Assembly (NCBI RefSeq): GCF_003710985.1
Contig: NZ_RHHT01000002.1
Location: 493,278 to 557,277 of the forward strand
Direction of reading: 5' to 3'
From: Brevibacillus panacihumi
GTDB lineage: Bacteria > Bacillota > Bacilli > Brevibacillales > Brevibacillaceae
Length of the DNA stretch: 64,000 nt
The translations under genes and the position numbers were made by a program. The stretch's first letter is position 1. The number at the start of each line of letters is the position of its first letter. Below are positions 41,958 through 51,406 of this stretch, piece by piece. Below the pieces are notes generated by a model. It saw only the letters and a program-made list of their open reading frames with translations, searched no databases and was not told the origin of the DNA.

Positions 41958-44900
41958 ATGAAACCTACTTTTCGAGAACAGCTTACCCGGAAAATTTTGA
42001 TCCTGGACGGTGCCATGGGGACCATGCTGCAACAGGCGAATCTGACAGCAGAAGACTTTGGCGGGGAGGAATACGACGGCTGTAATGAGTTGCTTAATCT
42101 GACCAGACCCGATGTCATCCGAGGCATCCATGAGAAATATCTGGAAGCGGGCGCCGACATCGTCGAGACCAATACGTTCGGAGCCACATCTGTAGTCCTC
42201 GCCGAATACGACGTCGCAGACAAGGATATGGAGATCAACATCGCTGCGGCTCAATTGGCGAAGCAAGCGGTTGATCGCTATTCCACACCGGAATGGCCGC
42301 GCTATGTCGCAGGCTCCATGGGACCTACAACCAAGACACTCTCGCTCACCGGAGGAGTGACGTTTGACGAACTGGTCGAGTCTTACTACCGCCAGGCAAA
42401 AGGATTGCTGCTCGGGGGAGTGGATGTCTTGCTGCTGGAGACGTCCCAGGACACCCTCAACGTCAAGGCAGGCGGAATCGGGATTCGCAAAGCTTTTGCA
42501 GAGACCGGGATCGAGGTGCCGGTGATGATCTCCGGTACGATCGAGCCGATGGGGACGACGCTGGCTGGGCAAAACATCGAAGCTTTCTACTTTTCACTGG
42601 AGCATCTGCAGCCTGTCTCTGTTGGCCTCAACTGTGCCACAGGTCCGGAATTCATGCGCGATCATCTGCGGACCTTGTCCGGTCTGGCGAATTGCGGAGT
42701 AAGCTGTTATCCCAATGCCGGATTGCCGGATGAAAACGGCCACTACCACGAGACGCCGCAAGGACTTGCTGCCAAAATGCGGGCATTTGCCGAGCAGGGC
42801 TGGCTCAACGTAGCAGGCGGGTGCTGCGGAACCACGCCGGAGCATATCCAGGCGATGGCAGAGGAGTTGAAGGACTTGAAGCCGCGCGTGAATCCAGGGA
42901 AGTCCGTAAGCGCTGTATCCGGTATCGAGGTTGTCTATGTGGAAGACGATAACCGTCCCTTGCTGGTCGGAGAGCGTACCAATGTGATCGGCTCGCGAAA
43001 ATTTCGGGAATTGATCGCGCAAGGGCAGTACGAGGAAGCGTCAGACATCGCCCGCGCACAGGTGAAGCGGGGAGCGCAGATCATCGATATATGCCTGGCC
43101 GACCCGGACCGGGATGAATACGCCGATATGGAGAAGTTCCTGCAATTCGTCTGCAAAAAGGTGAAGGCTCCGCTGATGATCGACTCTACGGATGTACAGG
43201 TGATGGAGCTGGGACTGCGCTATTCCCAAGGAAAAGCGATCCTCAACTCGATCAATCTGGAGGACGGGCTGAAGCGCTTTGAAGAGGTAGCGCCGCTGAT
43301 CCGTCAGTACGGAGCCGCTGTCGTAGTAGGAACGATTGAAGAAGCTGGAATGGCGGTGACGCGGGAGAAGAAGCTGGAGGTCGCGAAGCGCTCCTACGAT
43401 CTGCTGGTGAACCAATTTGGGGTAAAGCCGGAGGATATCATTTTCGATCCGTTGGTATTCCCGGTCGGAACAGGGGACGAACAGTACATCGGGTCGGCAA
43501 AAGAGACCGTGGAAGGCATCAGGCTGATCAAGCAGGCCATGCCCGCGTGCAAGACGATCTTGGGTGTGAGCAACGTCTCGTTTGGATTGCCTGCAGCGGG
43601 ACGAGAGGTGCTGAATGCGGTGTTCCTCTACCATACGACACTTGCGGGACTGGACTACGCCATCGTCAACACGGAAAAGCTGGAGCGCTACGCCAGCATT
43701 CCGGAAGAGGAAAGAAAGCTGGCAGAGGACCTGCTGTTTCATACCAATGACGAGACCTTGGCTGCTTTCACGGAGTTTTACCGGCAGAAAAAGAAGGAAG
43801 TAAAGGTGGAGGTATCTACCTTGACGCTGGAGGAACGTCTCGCCCGCTATGTCGTCGAAGGCTCGAAGGACGGATTGATCGAGGATCTCAAGCTGGCGCT
43901 GGAGAAGTACGCGCCGCTCGACATCATCAATGGACCGCTGATGAAAGGAATGGAAGAGGTAGGGAGACTGTTCAACGCCAATCAGTTGATCGTGGCAGAA
44001 GTATTGCAAAGCGCCGAAGTCATGAAGGCGTCGGTCTCTTTCCTGGAGCCGTTCATGGAAAAGGCCGACTCGGCGGCCAAAGGGAAGATTCTGCTGGCTA
44101 CGGTCAAAGGGGATGTGCATGACATCGGGAAAAACCTGGTAGAAATAATCCTCTCCAACAATGGCTATGAAGTCGTCAACCTGGGAATCAAGGTGCCGCC
44201 CGAGCAATTGATCGCAGCCTGCCGGGAGCAGAAGCCGGACGCCATTGGCTTGTCAGGGCTCCTGGTAAAATCGGCGCAGCAGATGGTGATTACGGCACAA
44301 GACTTGCGCGATGCAGGGATCGATGTGCCGATGATGGTGGGAGGGGCAGCCCTGACGCGCAAGTTCACCTCCAATCGGATCGCCCCGGAGTATCGCGGAA
44401 TCGTGCTTTACGCCAAAGATGCCATGGACGGACTGGATCTGGTCAATCGCCTGCAGAATCCGCAGGAGCGGCAGCGTCTCGTAGAGGAACAGCAGCAGCT
44501 TCAGGAGGCGCTAAGCACGAGTGAACCTGCCGTGGAGGAAAAGAAAGCGAAGCTTCCGGCTCGATCTGCCGTCAGCCGAACCGTGCCTATCCACATCCCG
44601 CCTGATTGCCAGCCGCATGTCCTGCGCTCCTATCCGATCAGCCACCTGCAGCCGTATCTGAACCTGCGCATGCTTCTCGGCAAACATCTGGGCGTGCGGG
44701 GCAACGTCGACAAGCTGATCGAATCCGGTGACGAAAAAGTGTTGCAACTATACGGTCTGGTCGAAGAATTGCTCGCAGAAGCCAAAGAGAAGGGGAATAT
44801 CACCGCTCACGGCATCTACCAGTTTTTTCCGGCCCAAGCCCAGGGAGACGACATCCTCGTCTATGACCCGAAAGATCACAGCAAGGTGCTGGAACGCTTC

Positions 44901-45404
44901 ACCTTCCCGCGTCAACAGGAAGAACCGCATCTATGCCTGTCCGACTTCCTGCGTCCGGTCGAGAGCAAGGAGATGGACTACGTCGGTTTCCTGACAGTGA
45001 CTGCAGGCGGGGGCATCTCGGAGCAATCGAGCGCGTTGAAAGAACGGGGCGATTATCTGCGCTCCCACGTCTTGCAGGCGTTGGCGCTGGAACTGGCGGA
45101 AGCCTTTGCTGAGCGTATCCATCACATCATGCGCGATAGCTGGGGAATCCCTGATCCGGCGGAGATGACCATGCTGGAGCGTTTTGGAGCCCGCTACCAG
45201 GGAATCCGTGTTTCCTTCGGCTATCCGGCATGCCCGAGTCTGGAGGATCAGGCGCAGTTGTTCCGACTGTTGAAGCCGGAACAGATTGGTGTCCAGCTGA
45301 CAGAAGGCTTTATGATGGAGCCGGAAGCGTCTGTTTCCGCCATGGTGTTCGCCCATCCGGAAGCACGCTATTTTAACGCAGGCCCATCTGTGTTTGATGT
45401 CTAA
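41958..45404 (+). CDS. metH: Cobalamin-dependent methionine synthase
   Basis: 1148 residues; ATG 41958 has AAAGGAG eight nt upstream and lies after the riboswitch terminator. Upstream in-frame ATGs at 41811 and 41916 are rejected. Domains in order: homocysteine-binding barrel (zinc Cys pair in NVAGGCCGTTPEH), pterin-binding barrel (VGERTNVIGSRKF), B12 cap, and B12-binding fold with the axial ligand His in DVHDIGKNLVE. The C-terminal activation domain (GFLTVTAGGGISEQS, AEAFAERIHHIMR) is complete. It moves a methyl group from methyl-THF to homocysteine. Controlled by the SAM-I riboswitch. Confidence 0.97.
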   Translation: MKPTFREQLTRKILILDGAMGTMLQQANLTAEDFGGEEYDGCNELLNLTRPDVIRGIHEKYLEAGADIVETNTFGATSVVLAEYDVADKDMEINIAAAQLAKQAVDRYSTPEWPRYVAGSMGPTTKTLSLTGGVTFDELVESYYRQAKGLLLGGVDVLLLETSQDTLNVKAGGIGIRKAFAETGIEVPVMISGTIEPMGTTLAGQNIEAFYFSLEHLQPVSVGLNCATGPEFMRDHLRTLSGLANCGVSCYPNAGLPDENGHYHETPQGLAAKMRAFAEQGWLNVAGGCCGTTPEHIQAMAEELKDLKPRVNPGKSVSAVSGIEVVYVEDDNRPLLVGERTNVIGSRKFRELIAQGQYEEASDIARAQVKRGAQIIDICLADPDRDEYADMEKFLQFVCKKVKAPLMIDSTDVQVMELGLRYSQGKAILNSINLEDGLKRFEEVAPLIRQYGAAVVVGTIEEAGMAVTREKKLEVAKRSYDLLVNQFGVKPEDIIFDPLVFPVGTGDEQYIGSAKETVEGIRLIKQAMPACKTILGVSNVSFGLPAAGREVLNAVFLYHTTLAGLDYAIVNTEKLERYASIPEEERKLAEDLLFHTNDETLAAFTEFYRQKKKEVKVEVSTLTLEERLARYVVEGSKDGLIEDLKLALEKYAPLDIINGPLMKGMEEVGRLFNANQLIVAEVLQSAEVMKASVSFLEPFMEKADSAAKGKILLATVKGDVHDIGKNLVEIILSNNGYEVVNLGIKVPPEQLIAACREQKPDAIGLSGLLVKSAQQMVITAQDLRDAGIDVPMMVGGAALTRKFTSNRIAPEYRGIVLYAKDAMDGLDLVNRLQNPQERQRLVEEQQQLQEALSTSEPAVEEKKAKLPARSAVSRTVPIHIPPDCQPHVLRSYPISHLQPYLNLRMLLGKHLGVRGNVDKLIESGDEKVLQLYGLVEELLAEAKEKGNITAHGIYQFFPAQAQGDDILVYDPKDHSKVLERFTFPRQQEEPHLCLSDFLRPVESKEMDYVGFLTVTAGGGISEQSSALKERGDYLRSHVLQALALELAEAFAERIHHIMRDSWGIPDPAEMTMLERFGARYQGIRVSFGYPACPSLEDQAQLFRLLKPEQIGVQLTEGFMMEPEASVSAMVFAHPEARYFNAGPSVFDV

Positions 45405-45437
45405 TTAAAGAGATGACAGAGGAGAGAAGGGATCAGG

Positions 45438-47306
45438 TTGACGGCCACCAAACTAGATTTACGCGAATACCTCCAGCAGCATCTGTTGGTTGGGGACGGA
45501 GCGATGGCGACCCAGTTGCACAGACTGGGCGTCCCCGTCGGAATCAGCTTTGAAGAATTATGTATCTCCAATCCGAAACTGGTGCTGGAAGTACACAATT
45601 CTTACTGCCAGGCGGGAGCGCGTTTGCTTGAGACCAATACGTTCGCGGCGAATCGCGATGCGTTGGCACGCTACGGAATGGAGCATCGCGTGACGCGCAT
45701 CAATCGGCAGGCCGTGAGTCTGGCGCGTGAGGCAGCGCAGGGTGAAGCGTATGTAGCGGGGAGTATCGGTTCCATCCTGGCGGGACGGGTGCGAAAAAAG
45801 GTATGGGATGAGTACCGGGATCAATACGAGGAGCAGGCGATCGCTTTGCTCCACGCCGGAGTGGACGCGCTGCTTCTGGAGACGTTCCTGGATCTGGAGG
45901 AGCTGCTGCTCGCCATCGATGTGATTCGTCCGTTAACGAACATACCGTTGATTACGCAGCTTGCCACGCTCGAGGTAGGGCGGACGCGAGACGGCTATTC
46001 CTTGACAGATGCTTTCGCCCGCTTGGAAACAGCCGGTGCCGATGTGATCGGTCTCAACTGTCGCCTGGGTCCGGCGGAAATCCTGCGTTCTTTTGAACAA
46101 GTGCAAGCCCCCAAGGGAGCTGTATTATCCGCGTTCCCCAATGCGGGACGCCTAGGCCTTACAGACGGGGAGTACGCGTACAAGTCTACGGCAGACTATT
46201 TTGCTGAAAGCGCCCTTCGTCTGCGGGAGCAAGGGGTCCGGCTGATCGGAGGCTGCTGTGGCACCACGCCCGAACACGTCCGGGCCATGGCCGATGCCCT
46301 CGTTGCTCTGGAACCGAAGGAGCGCGTCAATCCCACAATCGTGCCGGGCGAGCGTCCGCAGGTCACAGTAACGAGCATCCGTGATCAGGATCGACCCAGC
46401 ATCGTCGAGAAAGTAAAAAACGGCACCACGATTATCGTCGAATTTGATCCTCCTCGCGACCTCGATGCCGAATCATTCCTGGAAGGATGCTGTGAACTGC
46501 ACAAGGCGGGGGCCGATGCGATTACATTGGCTGATAATTCGTTGGCTACCGTTCGGATGAGCAACATGGCACTGGGTGCCTTGATGAAAAGCAGGTACGG
46601 ACTTGATCCCTTGCTGCACTTGGCTTGCCGCGACCGCAATTTGATCGGACAGCAATCCCATCTGATGGGGCTGCATGCTCTGGGGATTGACCAGATTCTC
46701 GTCATCACCGGAGATCCGTCCCGCTTTGGCGATTTGCCTGGGGCAAGCTCTGTTTTTGATGTCACCTCCTTCGATTTGATTCGGATGGTGAAGCAATTGA
46801 ACGAGGGGATCTCGTTTTCAGGCAGACCGTTGAAGCAGAAAGCACAGTTTATCGTAGGCGCTGCTTTTAACCCCAATGTCCGGCAGATCGATGCCGCGAT
46901 CGCACGCCTGGAGAAGAAAGTCGAGGCGGGGGCAGATTACATCATGACGCAGCCCGTCTACGATGCGGAATCCATCAAGCTGGTCTACGAAGCGACGAAG
47001 CACATCGGCGTTCCTGTCTTTATCGGGATCATGCCGCTGACCAGTCAGCGCAATGCGGAGTTCCTGCATAACGAGGTGCCGGGAATCAAGCTGTCGGCTG
47101 AAGCATTGGAGCGGATGAAACGGGTGCAAGGCGAGGAAGCGCGCCAGGAAGGGATCAAAATAGCCAAGGAGCTGGTCGATACCGCAATCCGCTACTTCCG
47201 GGGAATCTACCTGATTACGCCGTTCAACTACTATGCGATGGCGGCAGAGCTGATCCAGTACACACGCCAGCAGAGCGAGCTTTTGAAGGTGCCCGTTCAA
47301 GGGTGA
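45438..47306 (+). CDS. yitJ: Bifunctional homocysteine S-methyltransferase/methylene-THF reductase
   Basis: 622 residues from TTG 45438 (AGAAGG seven nt upstream). N-terminal homocysteine methyltransferase barrel (VGDGAMATQLHRLG; zinc ligands in LIGGCCGTTPEH) fused to a C-terminal FAD-dependent MTHFR barrel (IVEFDPPRDLDAESF, ITGDPSRFGD, NPNVRQIDAAIARLEKKVEAGADYIMTQPVYD). This layout is B. subtilis YitJ. It lies 33 nt after metH and shares its riboswitch. It likely supplies methyl-THF to MetH; its own homocysteine domain is intact and overlaps MetH's role. Confidence 0.95.
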   Translation: MTATKLDLREYLQQHLLVGDGAMATQLHRLGVPVGISFEELCISNPKLVLEVHNSYCQAGARLLETNTFAANRDALARYGMEHRVTRINRQAVSLAREAAQGEAYVAGSIGSILAGRVRKKVWDEYRDQYEEQAIALLHAGVDALLLETFLDLEELLLAIDVIRPLTNIPLITQLATLEVGRTRDGYSLTDAFARLETAGADVIGLNCRLGPAEILRSFEQVQAPKGAVLSAFPNAGRLGLTDGEYAYKSTADYFAESALRLREQGVRLIGGCCGTTPEHVRAMADALVALEPKERVNPTIVPGERPQVTVTSIRDQDRPSIVEKVKNGTTIIVEFDPPRDLDAESFLEGCCELHKAGADAITLADNSLATVRMSNMALGALMKSRYGLDPLLHLACRDRNLIGQQSHLMGLHALGIDQILVITGDPSRFGDLPGASSVFDVTSFDLIRMVKQLNEGISFSGRPLKQKAQFIVGAAFNPNVRQIDAAIARLEKKVEAGADYIMTQPVYDAESIKLVYEATKHIGVPVFIGIMPLTSQRNAEFLHNEVPGIKLSAEALERMKRVQGEEARQEGIKIAKELVDTAIRYFRGIYLITPFNYYAMAAELIQYTRQQSELLKVPVQG

Positions 47307-47323
47307 AAAAACGTCAGGCATAG

Positions 47324-47380
47324 AAAAAAGGTCCGTCCACAGAACTGCTCTCCTAGCGTTCGTGCGACAGGACCTTTTTC
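47324..47380. terminator. Bidirectional terminator
   Basis: AAAAAGGTCCGTC / GACAGGACCTTTTT arms around a long loop, between the converging yitJ and mug genes. Confidence 0.75.
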
Positions 47381-47386
47381 GGTTGG

Positions 47387-47974
47387 TTACGCTTGTTGTG
47401 GCGGATGAAGCGGATGCCAGTTTTTTTCTTTCAAAAACTGGCTTAGCTCACCGAACATAGCCAGTCGCTCTTCACGGGTGAAGGAGGCGTTGGCACCGCT
47501 CGTGGAAGGAATGACAAAGACATAACTGCCCGCCCAATCCTCAGTGGCAAAATACCGCTCGGGCTGTAATCCGAGAGTAACCGATCCCTTTTTTTGTCCA
47601 CTGGCCTGACGAAAGGCGGTAATGCCGTTAAAGCAAATGACGCGGGGACGATAGGTTTGGACCATCGCGACGAATTGCTCTGAGCCTAGCGCAAAATCCT
47701 CTTCGCGCAGGTCGACAGAGGAGAGGGTCGGGCGTGAGACCAGATCCGTGATGCCGTAGTTGTAATCGAGCAGCATTGCCGTCTCTACAGGCGCAAGCTG
47801 GCGCGGAGTCAGACCGCCCTGATGCAAGCCGCGCCAAAACAGGTTGGCAGGATTGGCGTAATGATACCCTGCGGTGGCGGAGACGCGCCCAGGGTTGATC
47901 CCGCAAAAAAGCACTGTGAGATCACGCCGGATATAGGTCGGCAGCCACCGCTCGGTAAAATCAATGCAGGTCAT
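47387..47974 (-). CDS. mug: G/U mismatch-specific DNA glycosylase
   Basis: 195 residues with the MUG/UDG family-2 motifs: LFCGINPGRVSATAGYHYANPANLFWRGLHQGG (active-site GINPG and the damage-sensing Asn/Phe) and VFVIPSTSGANASFT (the C-terminal NPSG-like motif). It excises uracil or ethenocytosine from mismatches. It starts one base after the M32 carboxypeptidase stop, so they form a unit with the peptidase upstream. Confidence 0.9.
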   Translation of the reverse strand: MTCIDFTERWLPTYIRRDLTVLFCGINPGRVSATAGYHYANPANLFWRGLHQGGLTPRQLAPVETAMLLDYNYGITDLVSRPTLSSVDLREEDFALGSEQFVAMVQTYRPRVICFNGITAFRQASGQKKGSVTLGLQPERYFATEDWAGSYVFVIPSTSGANASFTREERLAMFGELSQFLKEKNWHPLHPPQQA

Positions 47975-47975
47975 G

Positions 47976-49496
47976 TTACAGCTTGTAGATCGCCGTGTAT
48001 TTTTTCACTAGATAATCCATCAGATACGTGGCGTTGGTGCCTTCGCCAGTGATAGCCTCTACCAGCTCGCGCGGGCTTTTCATTTTGCCGTATTGATGGA
48101 TCTTCTCTTTCAGCCATTCACGGATTGGAGCAAAATCTCCTTTTTCGATGAGCTCTTCGTAGCCGTTGATTTCCTGCTGCATCACATGGGCAAACTGAGC
48201 AGCATAGACATTGCCGAGAGAATAGGTAGGGAAGTAGCCAAAGCTGCCGCCCGCCCAGTGAACGTCTTGCAGCACGCCCAAGGTGTCAGTAGGAGGGACC
48301 ACACCCAGGTATTCTTCCATTTTTTCGTTCCAAATCCGCGGCAGATCGGCTACTTGAATGGTTCCGTTGATCAAGCCCTTTTCAATCTCATAGCGGATCA
48401 TCACATGCAGATTGTAGGTCACTTCATCGGATTCGGTGCGAATGAACGAAGGCGTCACCTGATTGATCGCGCGGTAAAAGCTCTCTACGCTGACATCGGC
48501 AAATTGGGTCGGGAAGGCTTTTTGCAATTCGCCGTGCATGCCCTTCCAGAACGGCAGACTGCGACCAACCATATTTTCCCAGTAACGGGATTGCGATTCG
48601 TGAATGCCCATCGAGGTTCCGTCGCACAACGGCGTGAACAGGAGTGCCGGATCGATATTTTGCTCATACATCGCATGGCCTGCTTCGTGAATGCAGCTGA
48701 ACAGGGCATTGTTGAAGTCATGCTCGTCAAAACGGGTGGTAATGCGCACATCTCCGGGATTGAATGAAGTACAGAATGGATGAACACTTCGATCCATCCG
48801 TCCGGCCTGGAAGTCATACCCGATGCGTTCCAGCACAAAGCGGCTGAACGCCTCTTGTTCTCCAGCAGGGAAGTACTTGGTAAGGAACGAGGTATCCGGT
48901 TTGTTTGGCGACTCGGCGATAGCGGCTACCAGCTCGACAGTCTTTTCGCGCAATGTGGCGAAGATGCTGTCGAGCTGGTCAACTGTCATGCCAGGCTCAT
49001 ACAAGTCCAGCAGGGTGTTGTACTTGTTCTTGCCATCCGTGCCCCAGTACTCGATAAACTTGAGCTGGAAGGCGACGATTTTCTCCAGATAAGGCTGGAA
49101 CATGGCGAAGTCATTTTTTTCGCGAGCTTCCTCCCAGACGGTCTCGGCTTGTGAAGTGAGTACCACGAACTCCTGATAGGTTTCCGCCGGGATCTGCTTG
49201 TTGCGGTCATATTCTTTTTTGCATTCCAAGACGCTCTTTTGCGTGATCGGGTCTAGAGAATCGAGAGTAGCGCTGTCTGTCAACTCTTCAAGAAAGGCTC
49301 CCATCTCCTTGGAGGTCGCCAATTTGAATTGCTCTGCCGAAAGGGCGCCAATCACTTCCGAGCGGGCATCCATTCCTTTGCGGGGAGCCTGGGTTCGCAT
49401 ATCCCAATGCAGAACAGCCAACGCCTGATTGTAACTGGCTATTTTCTTGACGAAATTGCGAAAATCCTTCACACGTGTTTCCAAGTTGGTAGACAT
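47976..49496 (-). CDS. Thermostable carboxypeptidase 1 family (M32)
   Basis: 506 residues; ATG 49496 has GGAGGG upstream. The HEXXH zinc site is HEAGHAMYEQ (about residue 270) with the third ligand Glu in IHESQSRYWENMVGRS downstream. MRTQAPRKGMDARS near the N-terminus and LRREYHVILRYEIEK-like LHVMIRYEIEKGL are family features. M32 peptidases remove C-terminal residues from peptides in the cytosol. The upstream gap of about 190 nt lies between it and divergent prfC. Confidence 0.93.
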   Translation of the reverse strand: MSTNLETRVKDFRNFVKKIASYNQALAVLHWDMRTQAPRKGMDARSEVIGALSAEQFKLATSKEMGAFLEELTDSATLDSLDPITQKSVLECKKEYDRNKQIPAETYQEFVVLTSQAETVWEEAREKNDFAMFQPYLEKIVAFQLKFIEYWGTDGKNKYNTLLDLYEPGMTVDQLDSIFATLREKTVELVAAIAESPNKPDTSFLTKYFPAGEQEAFSRFVLERIGYDFQAGRMDRSVHPFCTSFNPGDVRITTRFDEHDFNNALFSCIHEAGHAMYEQNIDPALLFTPLCDGTSMGIHESQSRYWENMVGRSLPFWKGMHGELQKAFPTQFADVSVESFYRAINQVTPSFIRTESDEVTYNLHVMIRYEIEKGLINGTIQVADLPRIWNEKMEEYLGVVPPTDTLGVLQDVHWAGGSFGYFPTYSLGNVYAAQFAHVMQQEINGYEELIEKGDFAPIREWLKEKIHQYGKMKSPRELVEAITGEGTNATYLMDYLVKKYTAIYKL

Positions 49497-49684
49497 GAGT
49501 TCCCTCCTCAGAGCAGCTTCGATCCAACAACTGGATCGGCTTGCGTTCAAAAAATTTTTACTTCTAACATTATAGGCGTGTTGTAAAAAAATTACTAGGT
49601 GGATGCACGGAGGATTTGTCGGTATAATCGGTAAGGGAATAAAATGTGGCTATGAAAACGAATGAATACGACAGGAGAATGAAG

Positions 49685-51283
49685 ATGAGTCAAACCAATC
49701 CACTATGGGAAAATGAGATTGCAAAACGGCGCACCTTTGCTATTATTTCCCACCCGGACGCGGGCAAGACGACCATGACGGAAAAACTCCTCTACTACGG
49801 TGGAGCGATTCGCGAAGCCGGCGTGGTAAAGGGACGTAAAAACTCCAAGCATGCCACATCCGACTGGATGGAAATCGAGAAAAAGCGTGGAATCTCCGTC
49901 ACGTCCAGTGCTATGGATTTTGAATACAAGGGACATCATATCAACATTCTGGATACGCCTGGTCACCAGGACTTCAGTGAGGATACGTACCGGACTTTGA
50001 CCGCAGCTGACGCCGCCGTCATGATCATCGACGTAGCCAAAGGCGTGGAGGCGCAGACGATCAAGCTGTTCAAGGTTTGCCGGATGCGCGGCATTCCAAT
50101 TTTCACCTTTGTCAACAAGCTGGACCGCCACGGGAAAGATCCGTTCGAACTGTTGGAGGAGATTGAGCGCGTCTTGGGGATTCGCTCCTATCCGATGAAC
50201 TGGCCGATTGGGATGGGCAATTATTTTAGCGGCGTATTTGATCGTAAAAAATCGCGGGTGGAGCTGTATCAGACAGACACCCAGCATGAAGAGATTTCTT
50301 TCTTCCCTGTAGAGGGCGCAGAAGACCCGTTGATCGGCGAGCGCGTCGGACAGGAGCTTTGGCAGCAATTGCAGGATGAAATCTCGCTATTGGACGTAGC
50401 GGGTGACGAGTTCGATATGGAGCTGATCAACAAGGGAGAGCTGACGCCTGTCTTTTTCGGCAGTGCGATCAACAACTTCGGCGTGCAGACGTTCCTGGAC
50501 AACTTTTTGCAAATGGCGCCGCCGCCGTCTCCGAAGAAGAGCAATATGGGCCTGATCGATCCGTACGCCAATTTCTTCTCCGGATTTATCTTCAAAATCC
50601 AGGCCAATATGAACCCGGCTCACCGTGACCGGATCGCGTTTTTGCGAATCTGCTCCGGCAAGTTTGAACGTGGCATGAGTGTCAAGCACGTGCGTCTCGG
50701 CAAAGATATCAAACTCGCTCAGCCTGTGCAATTCATGGCGCAGGACCGGGAGATCGTCGATGAATCGTATGCTGGAGATGTGATCGGTCTGTTTGATCCA
50801 GGCATTTTCCAGATTGGCGATACCTTGAGCGTCGGGCAATCCTTCGAGTATGAAGAAATGCCGCATTTCTCCCCGGAGTTCTTCTCCAAGGTGATGGTGA
50901 AGGACGCGATGAAGCACAAGCAGTTCCAAAAAGGCATCATGCAGTTGACCGAAGAAGGGACCGTCCAGCTGTTCCGCACGTATCCGATGGAGGAGCTGAT
51001 CCTCGGGGTGGTCGGCGTGCTGCAGTTCGAGGTGCTGGAGTATCGGCTGAAGGCGGAGTATGGCGTGGACATCATGCTTACTCGCATGCCGTACCAGATT
51101 GCCCGCTGGCTCGAAGGGGAAAAAGCGGCGCTGGATGCACTGAAAAACAAGACGGTGACAGACCGCTATGGCCGTCCTGTCATGCTGTTTGAAAGCGAGT
51201 ACCAACTCCGGGTGGCTACGGAGAAATATTCCAATGTCAAGTTCCATGAAAGCTCGCTGGGCTTGAAGGCCCTGCACAACTAA
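49685..51283 (+). CDS. prfC: Peptide chain release factor 3
   Basis: 532 residues; ATG 49685 has CAGGAG seven nt upstream (in-frame ATGs at 49646 and later lack it). GTPase motifs: G1 SHPDAGKTTM, G3 DTPGHQDF, G4 NKLDR. The rest has the EF-G-like domains of RF3 and the ending YQLRVATEKYSNVKFHES. RF3 releases RF1/RF2 from the ribosome after termination. TATAAT at 49623 may be its -10; the -35 is weak. Confidence 0.97.
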   Translation: MSQTNPLWENEIAKRRTFAIISHPDAGKTTMTEKLLYYGGAIREAGVVKGRKNSKHATSDWMEIEKKRGISVTSSAMDFEYKGHHINILDTPGHQDFSEDTYRTLTAADAAVMIIDVAKGVEAQTIKLFKVCRMRGIPIFTFVNKLDRHGKDPFELLEEIERVLGIRSYPMNWPIGMGNYFSGVFDRKKSRVELYQTDTQHEEISFFPVEGAEDPLIGERVGQELWQQLQDEISLLDVAGDEFDMELINKGELTPVFFGSAINNFGVQTFLDNFLQMAPPPSPKKSNMGLIDPYANFFSGFIFKIQANMNPAHRDRIAFLRICSGKFERGMSVKHVRLGKDIKLAQPVQFMAQDREIVDESYAGDVIGLFDPGIFQIGDTLSVGQSFEYEEMPHFSPEFFSKVMVKDAMKHKQFQKGIMQLTEEGTVQLFRTYPMEELILGVVGVLQFEVLEYRLKAEYGVDIMLTRMPYQIARWLEGEKAALDALKNKTVTDRYGRPVMLFESEYQLRVATEKYSNVKFHESSLGLKALHN

Positions 51284-51299
51284 AGATGGTCGACAATGA

Positions 51300-51330
51300 G
51301 AGCCTTGTGCATTTGCACAGGGTTCTTTCT
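51300..51330 (+). terminator. Rho-independent terminator
   Basis: GAGCCTTGTGCA / TGCACAGGGTTC stem with G-U pairs, then TTTCTATTTT. Confidence 0.7.
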
Positions 51331-51406
51331 ATTTTAATCCTACTTGGACGACTCTCCTCATATACTGGGACAAAGCTTGGTCGACAGGAGAGAGGAGGGG
51401 GATACC

